Assembly (NCBI GenBank): GCA_033026295.1
Contig: CM065176.1
Span: 6,085,705-6,149,704 of the forward strand
Origin: Channa striata
Taxonomy: Eukaryota > Chordata > Actinopteri > Anabantiformes > Channidae
Reading direction: 5' to 3'
DNA length: 64,000 nt
Part shown: positions 22,948-36,500 of the stretch, piece after piece
Numbering within the stretch: the first letter of the stretch is position 1
Layout: every line of letters starts with the position of its first letter
Notes under the pieces: model-generated
Seen by the model: only the letters and a program-made list of their open reading frames with translations
What the model was told of the DNA's origin: nothing
The model's database searches: none
Made by a program: the position numbers and the translations under genes

Positions 22948-25037
22948 GAATGACATCCAGCAAGATTCTGAGAAAGGACGCTGGGATGTGCGTGTGTGGG
23001 CATGGAGAACATACCACCACAGACTATTGCCTTGTGTGATTTGGAATGTAAAAAAAAATCATTCAAGTCTGAATAAAAACACAGAACGTGAGGCAAATGT
23101 CAAAGTGAGGCTCCACACTGAACTGTTTGTTGTCACCGTGGGTCTTTAAACTCGTGTATTACAGGATTCTGGTGTGTTCCTGCTGTAACACACTAACGAA
23201 ACCTTTACATACGTGTAGAGTCAGTTTGGACCGAGCCGCCACTCTCGTCCTCTCCTATGACAAACATGACCAACAGCGCCTGGCTGGCTGGAAATCCTGC
23301 CTCACACCTGCATCCTCAGAAGAACCACAAGGTGGCGAGAACACATTGATGCCATGCAGGACACCAGAATGAACCTTAATGCCAAAGCCTAAAGGACTGA
23401 GTTTGAGCTAGAAAACCAGAGCATTGCTGATTCTGAGCTCTGCTGAGGGACACTGGCACTCATGAGTCTCAGTGCACATGGGAAGAATATCCATCCCAGC
23501 AATGCCAAAGCCAACGATTCGATGTCGTGCAGCTATTGAGTTTGTTTGTTGAGGTGAAAACTTTGACTTAAATTGTTGCTTAAACCAAGTTTCATCCCCT
23601 GTGGACCAGGGGAAAGAAAGAGAGAGAAAGAGTTTTCATTCTGTTTCTCCTGAGTGTCCATGTGCATGAGAGGGTTTAAAGGACGTGCATGTGCAGGCAC
23701 GTCCCAGGAAGCCTGTGAGAGAATCCTAAATGCACGTCACTTCTCTGCCAACACCCCTGAGTGGCCTACTGGGGAATTATCCAGGTGGTGTAATCAGCAG
23801 CTGAGTCATTCACACCTACTCCGGTGCTAACGTCTCACACACCGTGGGACAACTGAAATCACCGCTCTGTTGTACATCTCCCCACGAAAGACGTTGAAAC
23901 TCTGACGCACAAGAAAACTACTGATGACAGTGGGTGTTTGAAACACAGTGGGGACAGTAAGCACACAGTCGTTTCATTTAACAGACCCGGAGAGACCGTA
24001 AAAACCACTCCGGACACTCATCCGTAGCACTGACGTCTTCTGTCACGAGGTTTATGTATCAAAGATCACTGGGGAATAGGCACAATCTTCAGCGTCAGGT
24101 TACCAGCTGATACCTCGATTCAAACATCCCCGGAGATGAATATTTGGAATATGGAGGATAACGGTTTTAGTCTGTGTGTGTGTATAGTAGACTTTATGAC
24201 TGTAAAAATAAGAGAAAGGGTAGCCATGGTATTCTTGGGATTCTTTTTTGTAAAACCGGTTTTGTTTTCTCTACCACCTCCCTCTGACGTCTTGCTCATC
24301 CTGTTTGCAGGCAGAATGAGGTGCTGTGGAGAGAGGTGGTGTCGCTGAGGCAGAACCACACGCAGCAGCAAAAAGTCATGAACAAGGTCGGTTTGTACGG
24401 CACAAATCGAAGTGCTCCGATGTCTGGAGTGTGCACTGTGATATTGTTGATTTTTTATTTATGTTTTATTTATCCTTCACTTAACCAGGAAAATATTGGC
24501 AGCAGCAAGTACAAAACACAGTTACACGTCACACAGTTAACATACAATCAAAAACAATAAGATGAACAATTAGCTGACAAGCATAAAGTGCAAAAATGAA
24601 ATGAGCTCAGTTAGTTTCCAGTCTATCTGCAACTTATTCCATGGAAAAGGTGCCGAATGGGCAAAAACCTTTTAACCAGCTCAGTACGGGCATATTGATA
24701 TTTGTACTCTTGATGTTTTTGTGCTATAAAAAGCTTAAACACTGTATGTTTGAGTACATGAAGTATGAATATTTACTTGCGTTATTTTGATTTTAGTTTG
24801 ATGTCAGATTCTAACTACATGAATCCATATGAAATGTCTCAGGGACTTGCAACACGTTTCTCCCCCGGCTTTTATGATTCAAGCATGAAATTCCAGGACT
24901 ATGTGTGTGTTTGTGTGTGTGTGAGGGGATGCTGATTCATGCTGTGCTTTTTTCTTTCTTTGCCAGCTGATTCAGTTTCTGTTCAGCCAGATGCAGTCCA
25001 ACACACCCAGCACTGTGGGTCTAAAGCGAAAGCTGTG

Positions 25038-25083
<46 letters not shown>

Positions 25084-25213
25084 GGAGCAATCAACAAAAG
25101 TGAGACAAACAGGGCCAGAGCGGGGCAGAGGGAAGGGCTGGCTCAGCTGACAAACTGAACAATCTAACTCAACAAGCACTATGAATGGAGACAAGTGCTG
25201 AATCAGTCAGTCA

Positions 25214-25254
<41 letters not shown>

Positions 25255-28200
25255 TCCCACACAGTAAAGGCAAAGCAGAGTGCGTGACCCTGCTACAGCC
25301 TGTGTGTGTAAAATGCTGGTTCAGCTCAGCTGCTGAGAACAAGGCCGACATGAGAAAGAAAAGGCACGCTGGAACACAAAAGTGCTAAAGAAATGTGTGT
25401 TTGAGGGTCAGCGGGCTACTTGGCAGAGACACACTCTGTGCTGATTGGAGATGGACGTCTTGTTTCCAAAGTCGCCTTGAACTTTCAGCAGTGCTGCTCC
25501 GCATCTGATGTCCAGCTCTGACTCAGCGCTATCGATAACAGTAAAAAAAGTGAAGCGAACTACCGAACACCACTTTCTCTCAGTACACGATGATGCCAAG
25601 CTCTTCGTGATATCGACCATATGACTATAACAGATGTTAACTGATTAAAAACACATGTTCCCTCCAGGCCCCTGATGTTAGATGACGGGCCTCCCAGTCC
25701 TCCTGCCTCCAAGTTCAGCCATAGTCACCCAATGGAGTCAATGCACGAGCCCTTCTACATCCAGTCGGTAAGGAAATACGCACAGTTTCCACCGAATCGG
25801 CCTCTTCACCCCTAAAATCTAAGCATTCACGTCAAGAATTGCTTCATTTTGACCTTGTATGGAGCAGCAAATATTTTCCAGCCACCGCTCTGCTGTTGTG
25901 CTCTGTGACACATTTCGCTGGGAACCATCATTAGTAAGTGACTGTGCGTCTGACCTTCCTCGTTCAGCACAAACGCTGCTGGCAGCCACATGCCGTAAAC
26001 AGCAGCTCTGGAGCTGCTGCTGCTGCCTGGCCTTTCTCTTAAGTGCTCGGCCGTTGTGGGATTTAAATCCGTCTGTGAAACCAGTTGATTTACAGGGCAC
26101 CATTCCTCATCTGTAATGCAGGAGTAATGGCTTTCTTCAGCAGCTAGAGACAGTCTTTAATCTAAATTTAAAGTGTACCCGAAACATGGCATATCCTCTA
26201 CATTATGGTGAATTTATGACGTGGACATAAATTTCTTGCACACCCTGGTGCCCTCCGGCCCGGTGTTAGGTTATGTTGCATCAACACTAGGGGGAACCAG
26301 CACATAGCGACAGGAGGACCACAGATTCTGGGTGTGAGTCTCTGCATTGTTACAGATTGTGCCAGCTGAAGCTTTTGTCTGATCCGGAACTGACTATTTT
26401 TGTATCTTATTTGGAAAGAATGGTCACAAGATTCTTGTACAATACAGAGCGAGACTTACAGAAGCAGTTGAGGGGAACGGTTTGCCCGCACACTGAAACG
26501 CTGCAGTGCCTCCTTTGGATCCACTTCAATGCTACTTATTTTACCTCGAGACACCAAACCGGAGGCAACATGTGTTTTCGAATTTTCTTTTCCATGACAA
26601 CATTTCTGTAGCTGCTACCTTTCTTAAATATGGGTATGAAGAAATCAGTTGATCAAAATTGACAGTTTTGAATTACAGAGCCAACTAATAAGGGGAAACA
26701 ATAATTTTCCTAAGACTAGCCCACCAGTCCTTTAGTTTAGTTTTTAATGTGGTAAAACAAAAGTTATGTTCTGGTCTTTACTCAGCTGTGAGTATTTATG
26801 TATTTACCATCATCTCTGGGGTGACATTGTATCAAAAAGTACTTTAGTTCTGAAGGTTCAAATGGATCCATGTTATTTTTTGTGACTGGAGGTGAAGACA
26901 CATCACAGTCCTCTGCTCTTCTTTCTCAGCCATCCAGTGACGCTGCTTCTTGCTCTACTAGTGGCCTGACAGGAGGACCAATCATTTCAGACGTCACTGA
27001 CATGTCTCAGGCCAGCATGGCCCTCCAGATGCAGCCTGATGACACCAGGTGAGTTGCTGTTGACCACTGTTAAATGTAACAACAATGCACAAAAAAAGTA
27101 GCTTCCTAAATATATTTAGAAATCGTTTTGAACACGGTTGCTAGAACCATTTCTTGTTGTAAAGTGCGTTCACTCGACTGATCTAGATTTATTTCTTAGA
27201 ATATATAAAATAGATGGTGGATCATGAAGAAAAGAATCTCAGGACAATCTGAACATGTGTCAGGAAGTGTATTTACGTTCGTGTGACGGGCCATTGACAT
27301 TAGCAGATGCTAGAGTGATGAAATAAGAATTCAAAATAGGGTCCGTCTTATTGATGCCATGTTTTGTTGGGCTCCTTTTGACTGACGTCGTTTGCCTCTG
27401 CTCACAGGGAGAAGTGCATAATGCTCATCAAAGAGGAGCCTGTAAGTCCAGGAGTGAGAGGAGGGAAAGGAGGCGGTGTAGGAGGAGCAGAGGCTGTGGC
27501 GCTGACTTCTTCCTGTGAGATGTGCTCCACAGAACCTCCCGTCCTCCCTGTCGCAATGGTCCAGTCTGTACTAGAGGGGAGGGGCTCAGCCGCCTCTGTA
27601 GTGGAGAGGAGGAGTAAGAGACCCGTCCTGGACAGGTACGTGCTGACGTGACGCACGGACACGACACTGCACAGTGATGCAGGTATAAAGCAGGTGAGCC
27701 CGTGTGTCACGACTGGGTTCATATATGAAATAATGTGTTTGTGCAGAGTGGAAGGCACAGAAGCAGTGGAGAATGTGGACATGAGCCTGGAAGAGCTGCA
27801 GCAGCTGCTGCTCAGGAGCCATCAGCAGAGTGCAGTGGAAGCCGGGGCCAGCGCTGTCATGGATGTCAGTAGGCCAACGACCCAAACCGAACTGCACAGA
27901 CTGTAGATTTACATGTGGCAGATTTCACTTTTCAAACTGGAATCTGTGTCTGTCTCTCTCTCCCTGTAGCCGTTCACTTTAAGCCTGCCTCTGACGGAGT
28001 GGAACTTCACAGAGATGGAGTCCAACCTCAAATCAGTAAGTCTTGGAGTTTGACTGTCACATGTCATACACACGAGCAGAGATGGTGTTCGGCTTCTTTA
28101 ATCATGCATTTTGAAGACAGTGTCTGTGCTTAGCTACTGCGTTATCACTGCTCTTATGCATTACTTAATATTAATGTAGGCTTACAACACGGTCAACGTT

Positions 28201-31200
28201 TAAAACGTGGGTATGGATAAGGACAGTATGTGGGATTTTTTTGGCTGCTTGTGTTAATCAAAAGCTGTACAGTATTTTCAGTTTAATTAGGTCCAAGTAA
28301 AATGAGTTAAAATGTTAAGGTCCTGGGTTTGCATCCTAGCCCGACCTCGCATGGGTTTCCTTCATGTCCTCCAGTTTCCTCCCACTGTTCAAACACATGC
28401 ATGTTTGATTAATTCAAATGCCCATAGGTGTGTGCGTGAGTGTGAATGGTTGTCTGTCTGTGCATGTCTCTGTGTCGGCCCTGAGCTGGCCTGGAGTCCT
28501 GTCTGGGCTGTACCCCACCTCTCGCCCATTTACAGCTGGGACAGACTCCAGGCCCTCTGCGACCCTAAAGTGGTTACAGATAATGGATGGATGGCTGTTT
28601 CTGCCCACTTGATGGATGTCCAATAATCTCTCGTTTTATCTTGTCTTGGTCTAGTCCTTCTCTCTCTGGATGTTTAGCCACTAAAAGCTCCAACTGTTTT
28701 TGCCAGCTATTTGCTGATTCTTTCCGTGTACTGCTGATGGTGCTGGTACGGCACAGTGGGCTTAAAGAACTTTTTACCTGTAAATCTGTATATGCTGACT
28801 TTACCCAAAAAAGTCAAACCTGTCACCTCACTTTTTTACTCTTTTAGAGTTTAACAAAGTTTAATTTGCAAGTGTAATTACTTTAGAAATGCAACACGGT
28901 TTATCAGGACTACGGTTGCACGTCTGGATCGCACTTTGGAATAAAGGATACAAGATAATAAGAGAAGCTACATTTGTTTGGCCAATGCAGTATCATGTCT
29001 GAAAAGAATTTATACAGTTTTAACCTCATATTTGACAGACTACCCCACGATTGTTGTGTTCAGGGGGACACCTGCTGTGTCTGTGACTAAGGGGGGCTGC
29101 ACCATTTGATGCAATATTAATGTGGACGCGAACACAAGCCACCAACAGAGAGCCACTGGTTGTGGATGTGATGTGAAGCAATGTGATTGACTATGTTAGA
29201 TTTGTTAAGTGTGGGGCCGATGAATGATGATAATATGCACAGCTCATAAAAGAGACGTTCTGTAAGAGAGGATGATCACATCAAACTTTCCAGTCAGACT
29301 ACAAACAGAAGCTTTGCTGACATATTTGCCAATTATCCACTTCCACACAGTTTGCGTCTTTAATGTCAGAGAGAACCCACTGCTAAACCTCCATGCTACG
29401 TAATCAACCATGTCACTGAAGTCCAAATTTTTTTGTCCACCTTGCAATGATTGACACTTTCTTGATCTTAAATAGCTTTTCATGTTCTGCACCCTGTGAG
29501 ATGTCTCCCAGTAACTAACCTCCCCAAAGCTGTGTTGCATATAAATATCAGAGATCGCATTCAGCAAGTATAGCGACAAGTTAGGTAGAAAACAGTTTCC
29601 AATCTGAGTGTCCTAAGAGTCATGTGATATCTCTTCTCATCAGTGACCCCAACACCAGCGAGTTCCTTAAATGATTACCACTGTTATGCAATGTCCAAAT
29701 CTCTCATTTTGCTGTTTCAACACTGTCACAAAAAAAAAAAAAAAAACCAACTTCACTCCCTTTAACAGTCCAACCTTCAGCTGGCTTATCATGCCTGATC
29801 GTGCATTGGGGTTTTTTGCATTTGTCACAATTCTTCCTCAGACAGTGAATCCAACCCATTATACTGTGAAAGTATTTCCTAATTGGATGATTTTTGTGTT
29901 TAAGTTCAGAGAACAACAAGTTATCGCTTGGTGCAGAACGCTGCTGGTACATTGTGTTCTGAGGTTTATAAAGGAGAACTGGTTATTGCTTTCAAAAATG
30001 TCAGCAGTCCTATGAAAGTCGTTCACTGAGCAAAAAAAAACCATCATGGGCTGATAAAGTGCAAATAAATACGTTGAAACATTTTCCACAGTGCCAGAGG
30101 TCAAATGGTGAATTTCAGAGAAAAACCCAAAGCTAAAGTAAAAAACCTACACAACCATAGACTGTGTGCCTGAGTCCTTTAACAGAACCCATGTGTGTGT
30201 GTCCTGAAACACTACAGTCAAGGAGGTATGACACAGAAAACCAGTGAAGTCACTGTGTTTAACCCTTTTCTAATGTTTGAATGGCACATTAGACTCACAT
30301 CACCTCTAGATGTCGCTTGGCAAGTTGGTAGTAAGACATCTGCGTCTGTGCTCGTTTCATCGAGGTGTAGTCTTAGGAACACACAGTGAGACTCAACGCA
30401 GTGATGATTTGACCCTCCATAATAATAAGTAGATGTTTTATTGTCTGTCGTTGATATTTCACCGCCTGCTCTTCTAAAAACACATCAAATGTCCCCAAAC
30501 TACATATTGATCCTATTCTACTTTTTCATCATCGAAGTGACAGCAAACATGATGTTGCAGAAAGCAGAAGTAGCTGATTTCACAACCTTCCTTCCACCGT
30601 CTTTGTTGAGCTCATCGTGGTGCCACAGCAGAGATAATAACAGGCTTTTTTCTTTCCATGCCTCACTTCTGCAGAAGTGGCACTTCTGTACCTAGAAAAA
30701 AAAAATGTCATCATGCAGCATCCAGAGCTGGAGTTCCAAGAAGCACATTCCTTGACGCTTAATGTAATTTTTCATCCAAAGCAGCTCATTTCTCCTTTGC
30801 TTTTCTTTGGTTGTGTTTGTGCAGCTGACAGTCAATGCTGTTCTCGGTAATTAGAGAGTGCGGCAGGATTTTCCACTTGCAGCAGCCGTCTGTGTACGCC
30901 TTGTTTGCCTCATGTTCTGGTAATTTATCATAAGCTTTGTGCCATCTACACCAAGACATTCTGTAAGCGTCTTCGGGAGCGCCACCACTCCTTCTTCTTC
31001 TCCTTTTGCTCATGAGGGAAAATCTGACATGGGAGGCAAAATATTACAGTGGTGCTTTCGGTGAATATGATCCAGTTGTAAAAGAGCTTTTTCCTTGAAC
31101 TGGATGAATTTGTAAGCTGCAGATGACTCAATCAATTGCTTCAGAATAGTTGGCTCATTTATTTATTTGCAGACAGTCATACGCCAAGATACTTATCTAT

Positions 31201-32170
31201 ATTCGAAATGTAGAAATAATGATATTCCTGTACAACATAATTCTCTCATTCAATCAGCTCTGGCTGCTGGTATCTTTTCTTATTTTCACATTTTTCTCTG
31301 CTGCCTGATTGGCCCACACCTCCTGCAGATCTTCTCTACAGCAGACATGTACACGTCTCGAACACTTGACAATTTCATCCAACTTTAAAAGCGGCACTTG
31401 CAATGGAAAAGGGTGTGGTGGTACAAAAAAAAGAAAGAAGATCAAATTCATGGTAATTTGCTTTTGGAAAATGGGTATTAAGTGTTTGTGGAGGGTTTGA
31501 ATGACCCCTGGTCACAAAGCCAGATAACCGCCTCCAGTGCTTATGTCCTACATTACAAACTAACTTTGTGCTACCATCAGGTATCGACCGTGATATTCCC
31601 CGTGCATGTGATGGCAGGTTCTGTACGGAAAAAATAGGATTTGATATAATGTAGCCATTAGATTGTCCTGAGTGAAGACATCTCTGCAAATCCTGTTCTG
31701 TGAAGCGTCGCCACCACAAACTGTTTGTCTTGATGTGCCACTTTAGAGCGAAAATCATGGAATGAAAGAAGTTTTCTTTAGTTAGTCCTGCCATTTAACC
31801 TAAACGTGTCATTTGGGGTTGTTTAAATGATGGCCAGGGTGGAGCAACAAGCAGTAAGGTTAATGATTAAAAGTGATTTGAAAGTGAATGAATGGTGGTC
31901 ACAATGTCCAACAGTCACAGTGAATGTTGCTGCAGATAGATGCAAGATTGTAATATTTGGCTGCATGAATACATAGTGAACAATAGGAATTGAGCTAAAC
32001 GTTCTTTGAAATCAAGCTTGAAGCTTAAAATTGTCATAGTATATTATTTGATGTGGAAGTCCATCTTTCAGGTTGTGGTACTAAATGTATGCATGTGTTT
32101 TCCTTCACAGTACATGTTTCAGAATCACGAAGCAGAGGCTTTTCCAGCTGCTGGCTGCGAGGAGCAGTGA
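19067..32170 (+). CDS. hsf4: Heat shock transcription factor 4
   Basis: Twelve coding exons: 19067-19192, 21325-21433, 21517-21644, 22160-22284, 24311-24386, 24967-25034, 25668-25767, 26930-27048, 27408-27635, 27747-27864, 27970-28035 and 32111-32170; predicted 440 aa. The HSF DNA-binding domain is about residues 17-121, with recognition helix NNMASFVRQLNMYGF. The trimerising HR-A/B coiled coil is about 122-200. IKEEPVSP (291-298) is the phosphorylation-dependent sumoylation motif, with acceptor Lys292. HSF4 rather than HSF1/2 is supported by YIQSP, GPIISD, the C-x-x-C segment before PPVLPVAMVQSVLEG, and the MQE start. HSF4 is a nuclear regulator of lens crystallin and heat-shock genes, and human mutations cause cataract. 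Residues about 369-402 resemble the HR-C of HSF1. All introns are GT-AG and all frames join. Confidence 0.95.
19379..19442. repeat. Compound (CT)n(TA)n(CA)n microsatellite
   Basis: Adjoining CT, TA and CA runs in hsf4 intron 1, about 190 bp after the exon 1 donor. Confidence 0.9.
22908..22942. repeat. (CA)n microsatellite
   Basis: About 17 pure CA units in hsf4 intron 4. Confidence 0.95.
24449..24560 (-). repeat. Possible LINE/SINE tail fragment
   Basis: TTATTTATCCTTCACTTAACCAGGAAAAT, followed by a run of short ACA-rich words, resembles the TTTATTTAACCAGGAAA-type end of a common teleost repeat. The match is from memory and is degenerate. It lies in hsf4 intron 5. Confidence 0.35.
25041..25081. 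repeat. (AC)n microsatellite next to hsf4 exon 6 donor
   Basis: About 20 AC units start directly after the GTGAGT donor (25035-25040) of hsf4 exon 6. Confidence 0.95.
25215..25252. repeat. (AC)n microsatellite
   Basis: About 19 AC units in hsf4 intron 6, 130 bp after the previous AC run. Confidence 0.95.
28318..28594 (+). repeat. RTE-like LINE 3' end with GATG-type tail
   Basis: In hsf4 intron 11 the order TTTCCTCCAGTTTCCTCCCACTG-like, CATGCATG, GAGTGTGAATGGTTGTCTGT, GTACCCCACCTCTCGCCC, CAGCTGGGACAGACTCC and GGTTACAGATAATGGATGGATGG is that of a very common teleost LINE 3' end. The terminal ATGG repeats fit RTE/Rex3-like elements, whose tails are short GATG-type repeats. No coding part remains. 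Confidence 0.75.
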
Positions 32171-33500
32171 TCTGCGCTGTGGACTGTCCGCTCTGAAGTG
32201 GTAAGTATTTTCACAACCGGAGGACGTACTGATCTTACACTGCTGAATTATTGAAGCCTTGATAGCCTTGGACTGTTTATGAGATTCATTGACAACAAGA
32301 AAAATATAGCCACATCCTCAGACTCCATTAAAACATCAGAGAACCATGAGTCACGGTGGATACAAACCACTAACAGCTTATTACCAGGACAACAGAGTTT
32401 AGTCCAGTTGCTCTTCTGAAACTGCGCAAACTGCTCCATCAAAGTGATGCCGTTGCCATGGCAACAGGCAAACATTATGCAGGTACCTCGTAAAAAGCTG
32501 CATGTTGGACGTTTGTCCCGTGTGCCACCACCATAGTCATTCAGATTTTTTCAATTCCACAATGAACATGTGTTCGAGTACATTTGCGCCTCTAGTTATT
32601 CAAGTGATCTCTTCATATGTTAACCACAAAGTACAGAATAGGAAACAAAATAATCGTTGCTCCAGGAAAAATGAAAACAAGTGTGAGAGTCACATGTAGG
32701 GGTTTGCCACAGACAAATAGACTCCAAATCCTTACGAGCAAACGAAGCTGAATTTTCTCTACACCCTTCTCCAAGGATAAAAACCTACATAACAGCCACA
32801 AAAGACATTTACATTTTTACAAAACCAATAAAAGTTATAAAATGATAAATAAACCCTGTTTGGGGTTTGTTTTGGGGAAAGTTTTAGAGTTTTTCAGAGT
32901 AACTGTAGTTTTTGTCCATCATTTGTTGTAATGGTTCAAATAAGCGTTTGCATTTAAACAGTTAAATGTTATTTTCACTTCATGTGTCTGTGTAGTTTCA
33001 GTGAGGTTAGAGTGAGATGCACCTTTGCTGATCCTCACTATTGAAAGTAACAGTTACTAATTCAGTGAGCTCATGTTCTGCTCAGCTCCATTCTGCTGCA
33101 TGTGTGTAAGTGTGGAGGGTTTGTACGTGGCTACAGACGGACTCAGTCATCTCTTCTTGTTTTTCTCCTCCTCAGGCCACAGAAGCTGCTGTTCCTCTCA
33201 TTATTCCACTCTGCATGAGTTTGATCCCACAACCCTGCCAGGCTGACACGTGGCTTTACTTGGTCTTTTGTTTTTTCATCTGCAGCACATAAAGCCTGCA
33301 TAGATAATGTTTTTTCTTTTTTTTTTTTTATGGACTGGTCACAAGATCTACTTCCTGATTAGCTGATCCATGAGACGCTGGTCAAAGTTTTTCATAACTA
33401 CCCAAACAAACAAGTGTGTTATGATATAAACATATCTAGACTACAGAATTAAAGCCAGCTGGATGCAGACAGTGCATTCTTGGCTCCAGCACTTTAGTCT
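32171..33500 (+). other. hsf4: hsf4 3' UTR, possibly with an intron
   Basis: Thirty nt after the hsf4 stop is a strong donor, GTAAGT at 32201. A strong acceptor with a long pyrimidine tract ends in CAG at 33175. If used, a 3' UTR intron of about 975 bp is removed. An ATTAAA near 33448 is a weak candidate poly(A) signal. The actual transcript end cannot be fixed. Confidence 0.3.
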
Positions 33501-36500
33501 TTGTGTGTGAGAGAGTTTCCTGCTTGTGGACTTTTTCTTCCTATTAAGGATCTATTACAGATGTAAAACAGGACGATTTTCATTAATTTATTCTTATTAC
33601 AAAATACTCAAACTTCAGCAGAAAGGTCACTGTAAAGGTTTTTTCAACCTGTGTAAGGGTGTAGAAGATTTAGAGGCTCCGTAAAGACTTTAAACACTTC
33701 AAATCATGACAATATGTTGAGATGGATGAGGGGGGAGTTAGGCGTCTGTGATAGGTAAAAGGTTAATGGATTCAAGTCTCTCCAAAATCCATTAGGAAAG
33801 CTTTACTTTTTGAAGCATGAAGGAGATATTACACAGTTGCGCATCCATCTAATGTATCTTTGCACAGGCTTGACATGTAGCCAGAGACTTAGAGTTCTTT
33901 CTCTTCTGTCCATTTAAATGTGAAGTTCTAAGGAAATAGGAAAAAACAGACTTCTCATAAGGCAAAAGCATCAACGCCAATGCATTTTGCATTTTTGCAC
34001 AATCTGTATCACTAGTGATATATACACATGACAACAGGTCATTAACAGTATTTTCCGTTTGTGGACCGGGCCAACACTGTTGCGTGTCTAAACGAGATAC
34101 TGGCCAAAATTGAATCTCTCATCTTGGGCACATGAAGTCTCTGAATGTTACTGGTGTTGGCATCTTGAGATAAAGAGGACATGTCAAGTTAAGACGTGAG
34201 TGTGCATAGAACACAGAAACCTGATATGCCGTATATTTAAAAGATGGGATGCTGCTTTTCATACTTTGTGAGCAGAACGCCCAGATGCATGTCTTTTGAA
34301 GGATTTCATTTCATTAAATGTATGGTGGGGTGGTTACTTGAGAATTGAATTTGTTGGAGAACCATAAATATCCTGTTTGATCAAATGCTTATTGATTCTA
34401 GGGACTACTAAAAATCATTATTAATTCTAAGTGATGATGCTATTGGATGTAAAATATTAGTCCTCAGCACCGGATGCAGGCAACGGTTTGAATAAACTTC
34501 TGGGAAACTTATTGTTGATAAGTTGAATTGTGCAATACTGTACAGAACTGTGAGAACTTGCAAAATTGCAATACATAGATGACCATAGGAATGTAGGAAA
34601 CAGCAGTTGTGAGTGGACTGGAACATAAGATGCAGAAGGATAATGTTAGCCTGCGAGTCTGAAAGCCTTGATAGCATTTTACGCAAAGTCAGATACAAGC
34701 CGAAACTTGTAGTTACATTCTTGGAAGCTGCAGATAAAGGCTGGTCATCGGTTAATGCGTAACTATAAATCCACCTTTAGGCCTGAGCTGGTTTTTCATT
34801 CAGCCGTACGCTTTGGCCCCCAAGATGAACCTGGAGCCCTGCTTGCTCTTATCGGTGCATCGGACCAAAAAGCTTTGGACAAAGTGACTGACCAACCACC
34901 CAGCATCTCCATCGTCGGGGCTGCGCACCACTGCTTGCAAGGCTAAAAATCAAGGGTGCGAGTCGCATTAGCTTTTTAACTGGAGCTCCAATATTTAGCC
35001 CTTGGGGGGAACATTAGTGTGGATTGTAGCATGAGGGACAGAAGCAACGTTCTAAATAAAGTTCACGTCTTATACTGTATCTCGATTTGATAAAGTGGGA
35101 TTCCCATGCAAAAGTTACAAAGACCCTCAGACCTGATTAGACCTGAGGTTTTTGTGTGTGCGTTAGGAGAGGAAAAGTAATGTGCCAAGAAACCTAAAGG
35201 TCGTGCAATGATGTCTTCAAACTGAATTCCATTTTTACCCCCAAAAGCTAATGCAAACTACCTCTTGCATTTATTTTCTCCAAGGTTAACATCTGTTGTG
35301 TCAGACAGGAGGAGGCAGAAACAGAACTCTGTGGTGAAATTGCACTAAAAATCACAGTTATATCTGAGAGTATACAGTAAACTTTAGACATAGCATTTAT
35401 TCTTGTTCCTTATGAAAATATGCGTGTTAATGATTTCATTTTCAAAGAGTGACGAATACTCGCATTCATTTGCTGTTGTGTTCCTAATTTGTTGTGTTTT
35501 CCAATTTTAATCATTTGCACTGGAAATGAATGGATGTGTGTTCAGATGGCATTTGCTTGTCATGATTTCTGATAGATAAGGATATATTTTTGTTCACTGA
35601 GTGACAAAAAAATCTCTGCTGTAACAAAGCCTGGAATCCCAAAAGCACCTCTGCACTATGAAGAGACGCCACCGCATCAGCACATGGAATCCACGTGTAC
35701 GATTTTCTCAGCAAAACTTAGACAGTGAAAACCACTTCCTGTTGTGACACTGTACACCTGCTCACAGTAGAGACACAGGCGGGAGCTTCAGTGCTTCGAT
35801 GCTTTTGACAGTGGGCCACAACCGGCTGAAAATGTGAAATGTTTTAGTTTTTTGCAAAGACTAAAGTGTATCGTTACAGAGAGTCAAAGATAATGTATTC
35901 CACCTTTGTATTAAATATTTAAGTTGTTAAAGCAAATAAAGTGAAAGAATGCAGACCAAAAGACATCTGGAGTTTTTGTGGACAGTTCTTCAATTCTGAG
36001 TCTAAGATGTTTCAGATTTCAGTTAGAAATCAGGGTGTTTCCAGAATCTCTGTTTTTTTTCTGTTTGAAAGACCACCTATGATTTACATCCTGCAGAAAA
36101 CCCACTAATATTTTTTAATGAAGCCTCTTTGCTCTTGACTTTGCCGTCTCCTTGTCTCCCTCCTAGATTCACTCACCCATGGTTTTTTCCCTGGTCTTTT
36201 TAGCCTTTCGTTGTTCTCGTACTCACCACTGTCTTCTTTCCTTTAGAAAAGGTACCGACTGTATTTACTCTGAAAAATTTCCTAGATTCCCAGATTCCCT
36301 AACTTAATTTACTTTATCTGTTAGTCTCTCGTTTTCACGGTCTTAGCTTTAAATATTATAATAAATGCTACTGTAGCTTGCACTTCCTTTTGGCCTCATC
36401 CGAAGAAAAAGTATTTGACTCAAATCGAAATAATTCTGAGGACTTCTGGGGGCTAATCAGTTGGCCCAATACCTGCCTTTTAACCTGAGTTCTCATTTCC

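Noticed and set aside
27402..27897. Antisense frames of 79-126 codons opposite hsf4 exons 9-10.
   Set aside because: They are shadows of the real exons, whose sense product matches HSF4.
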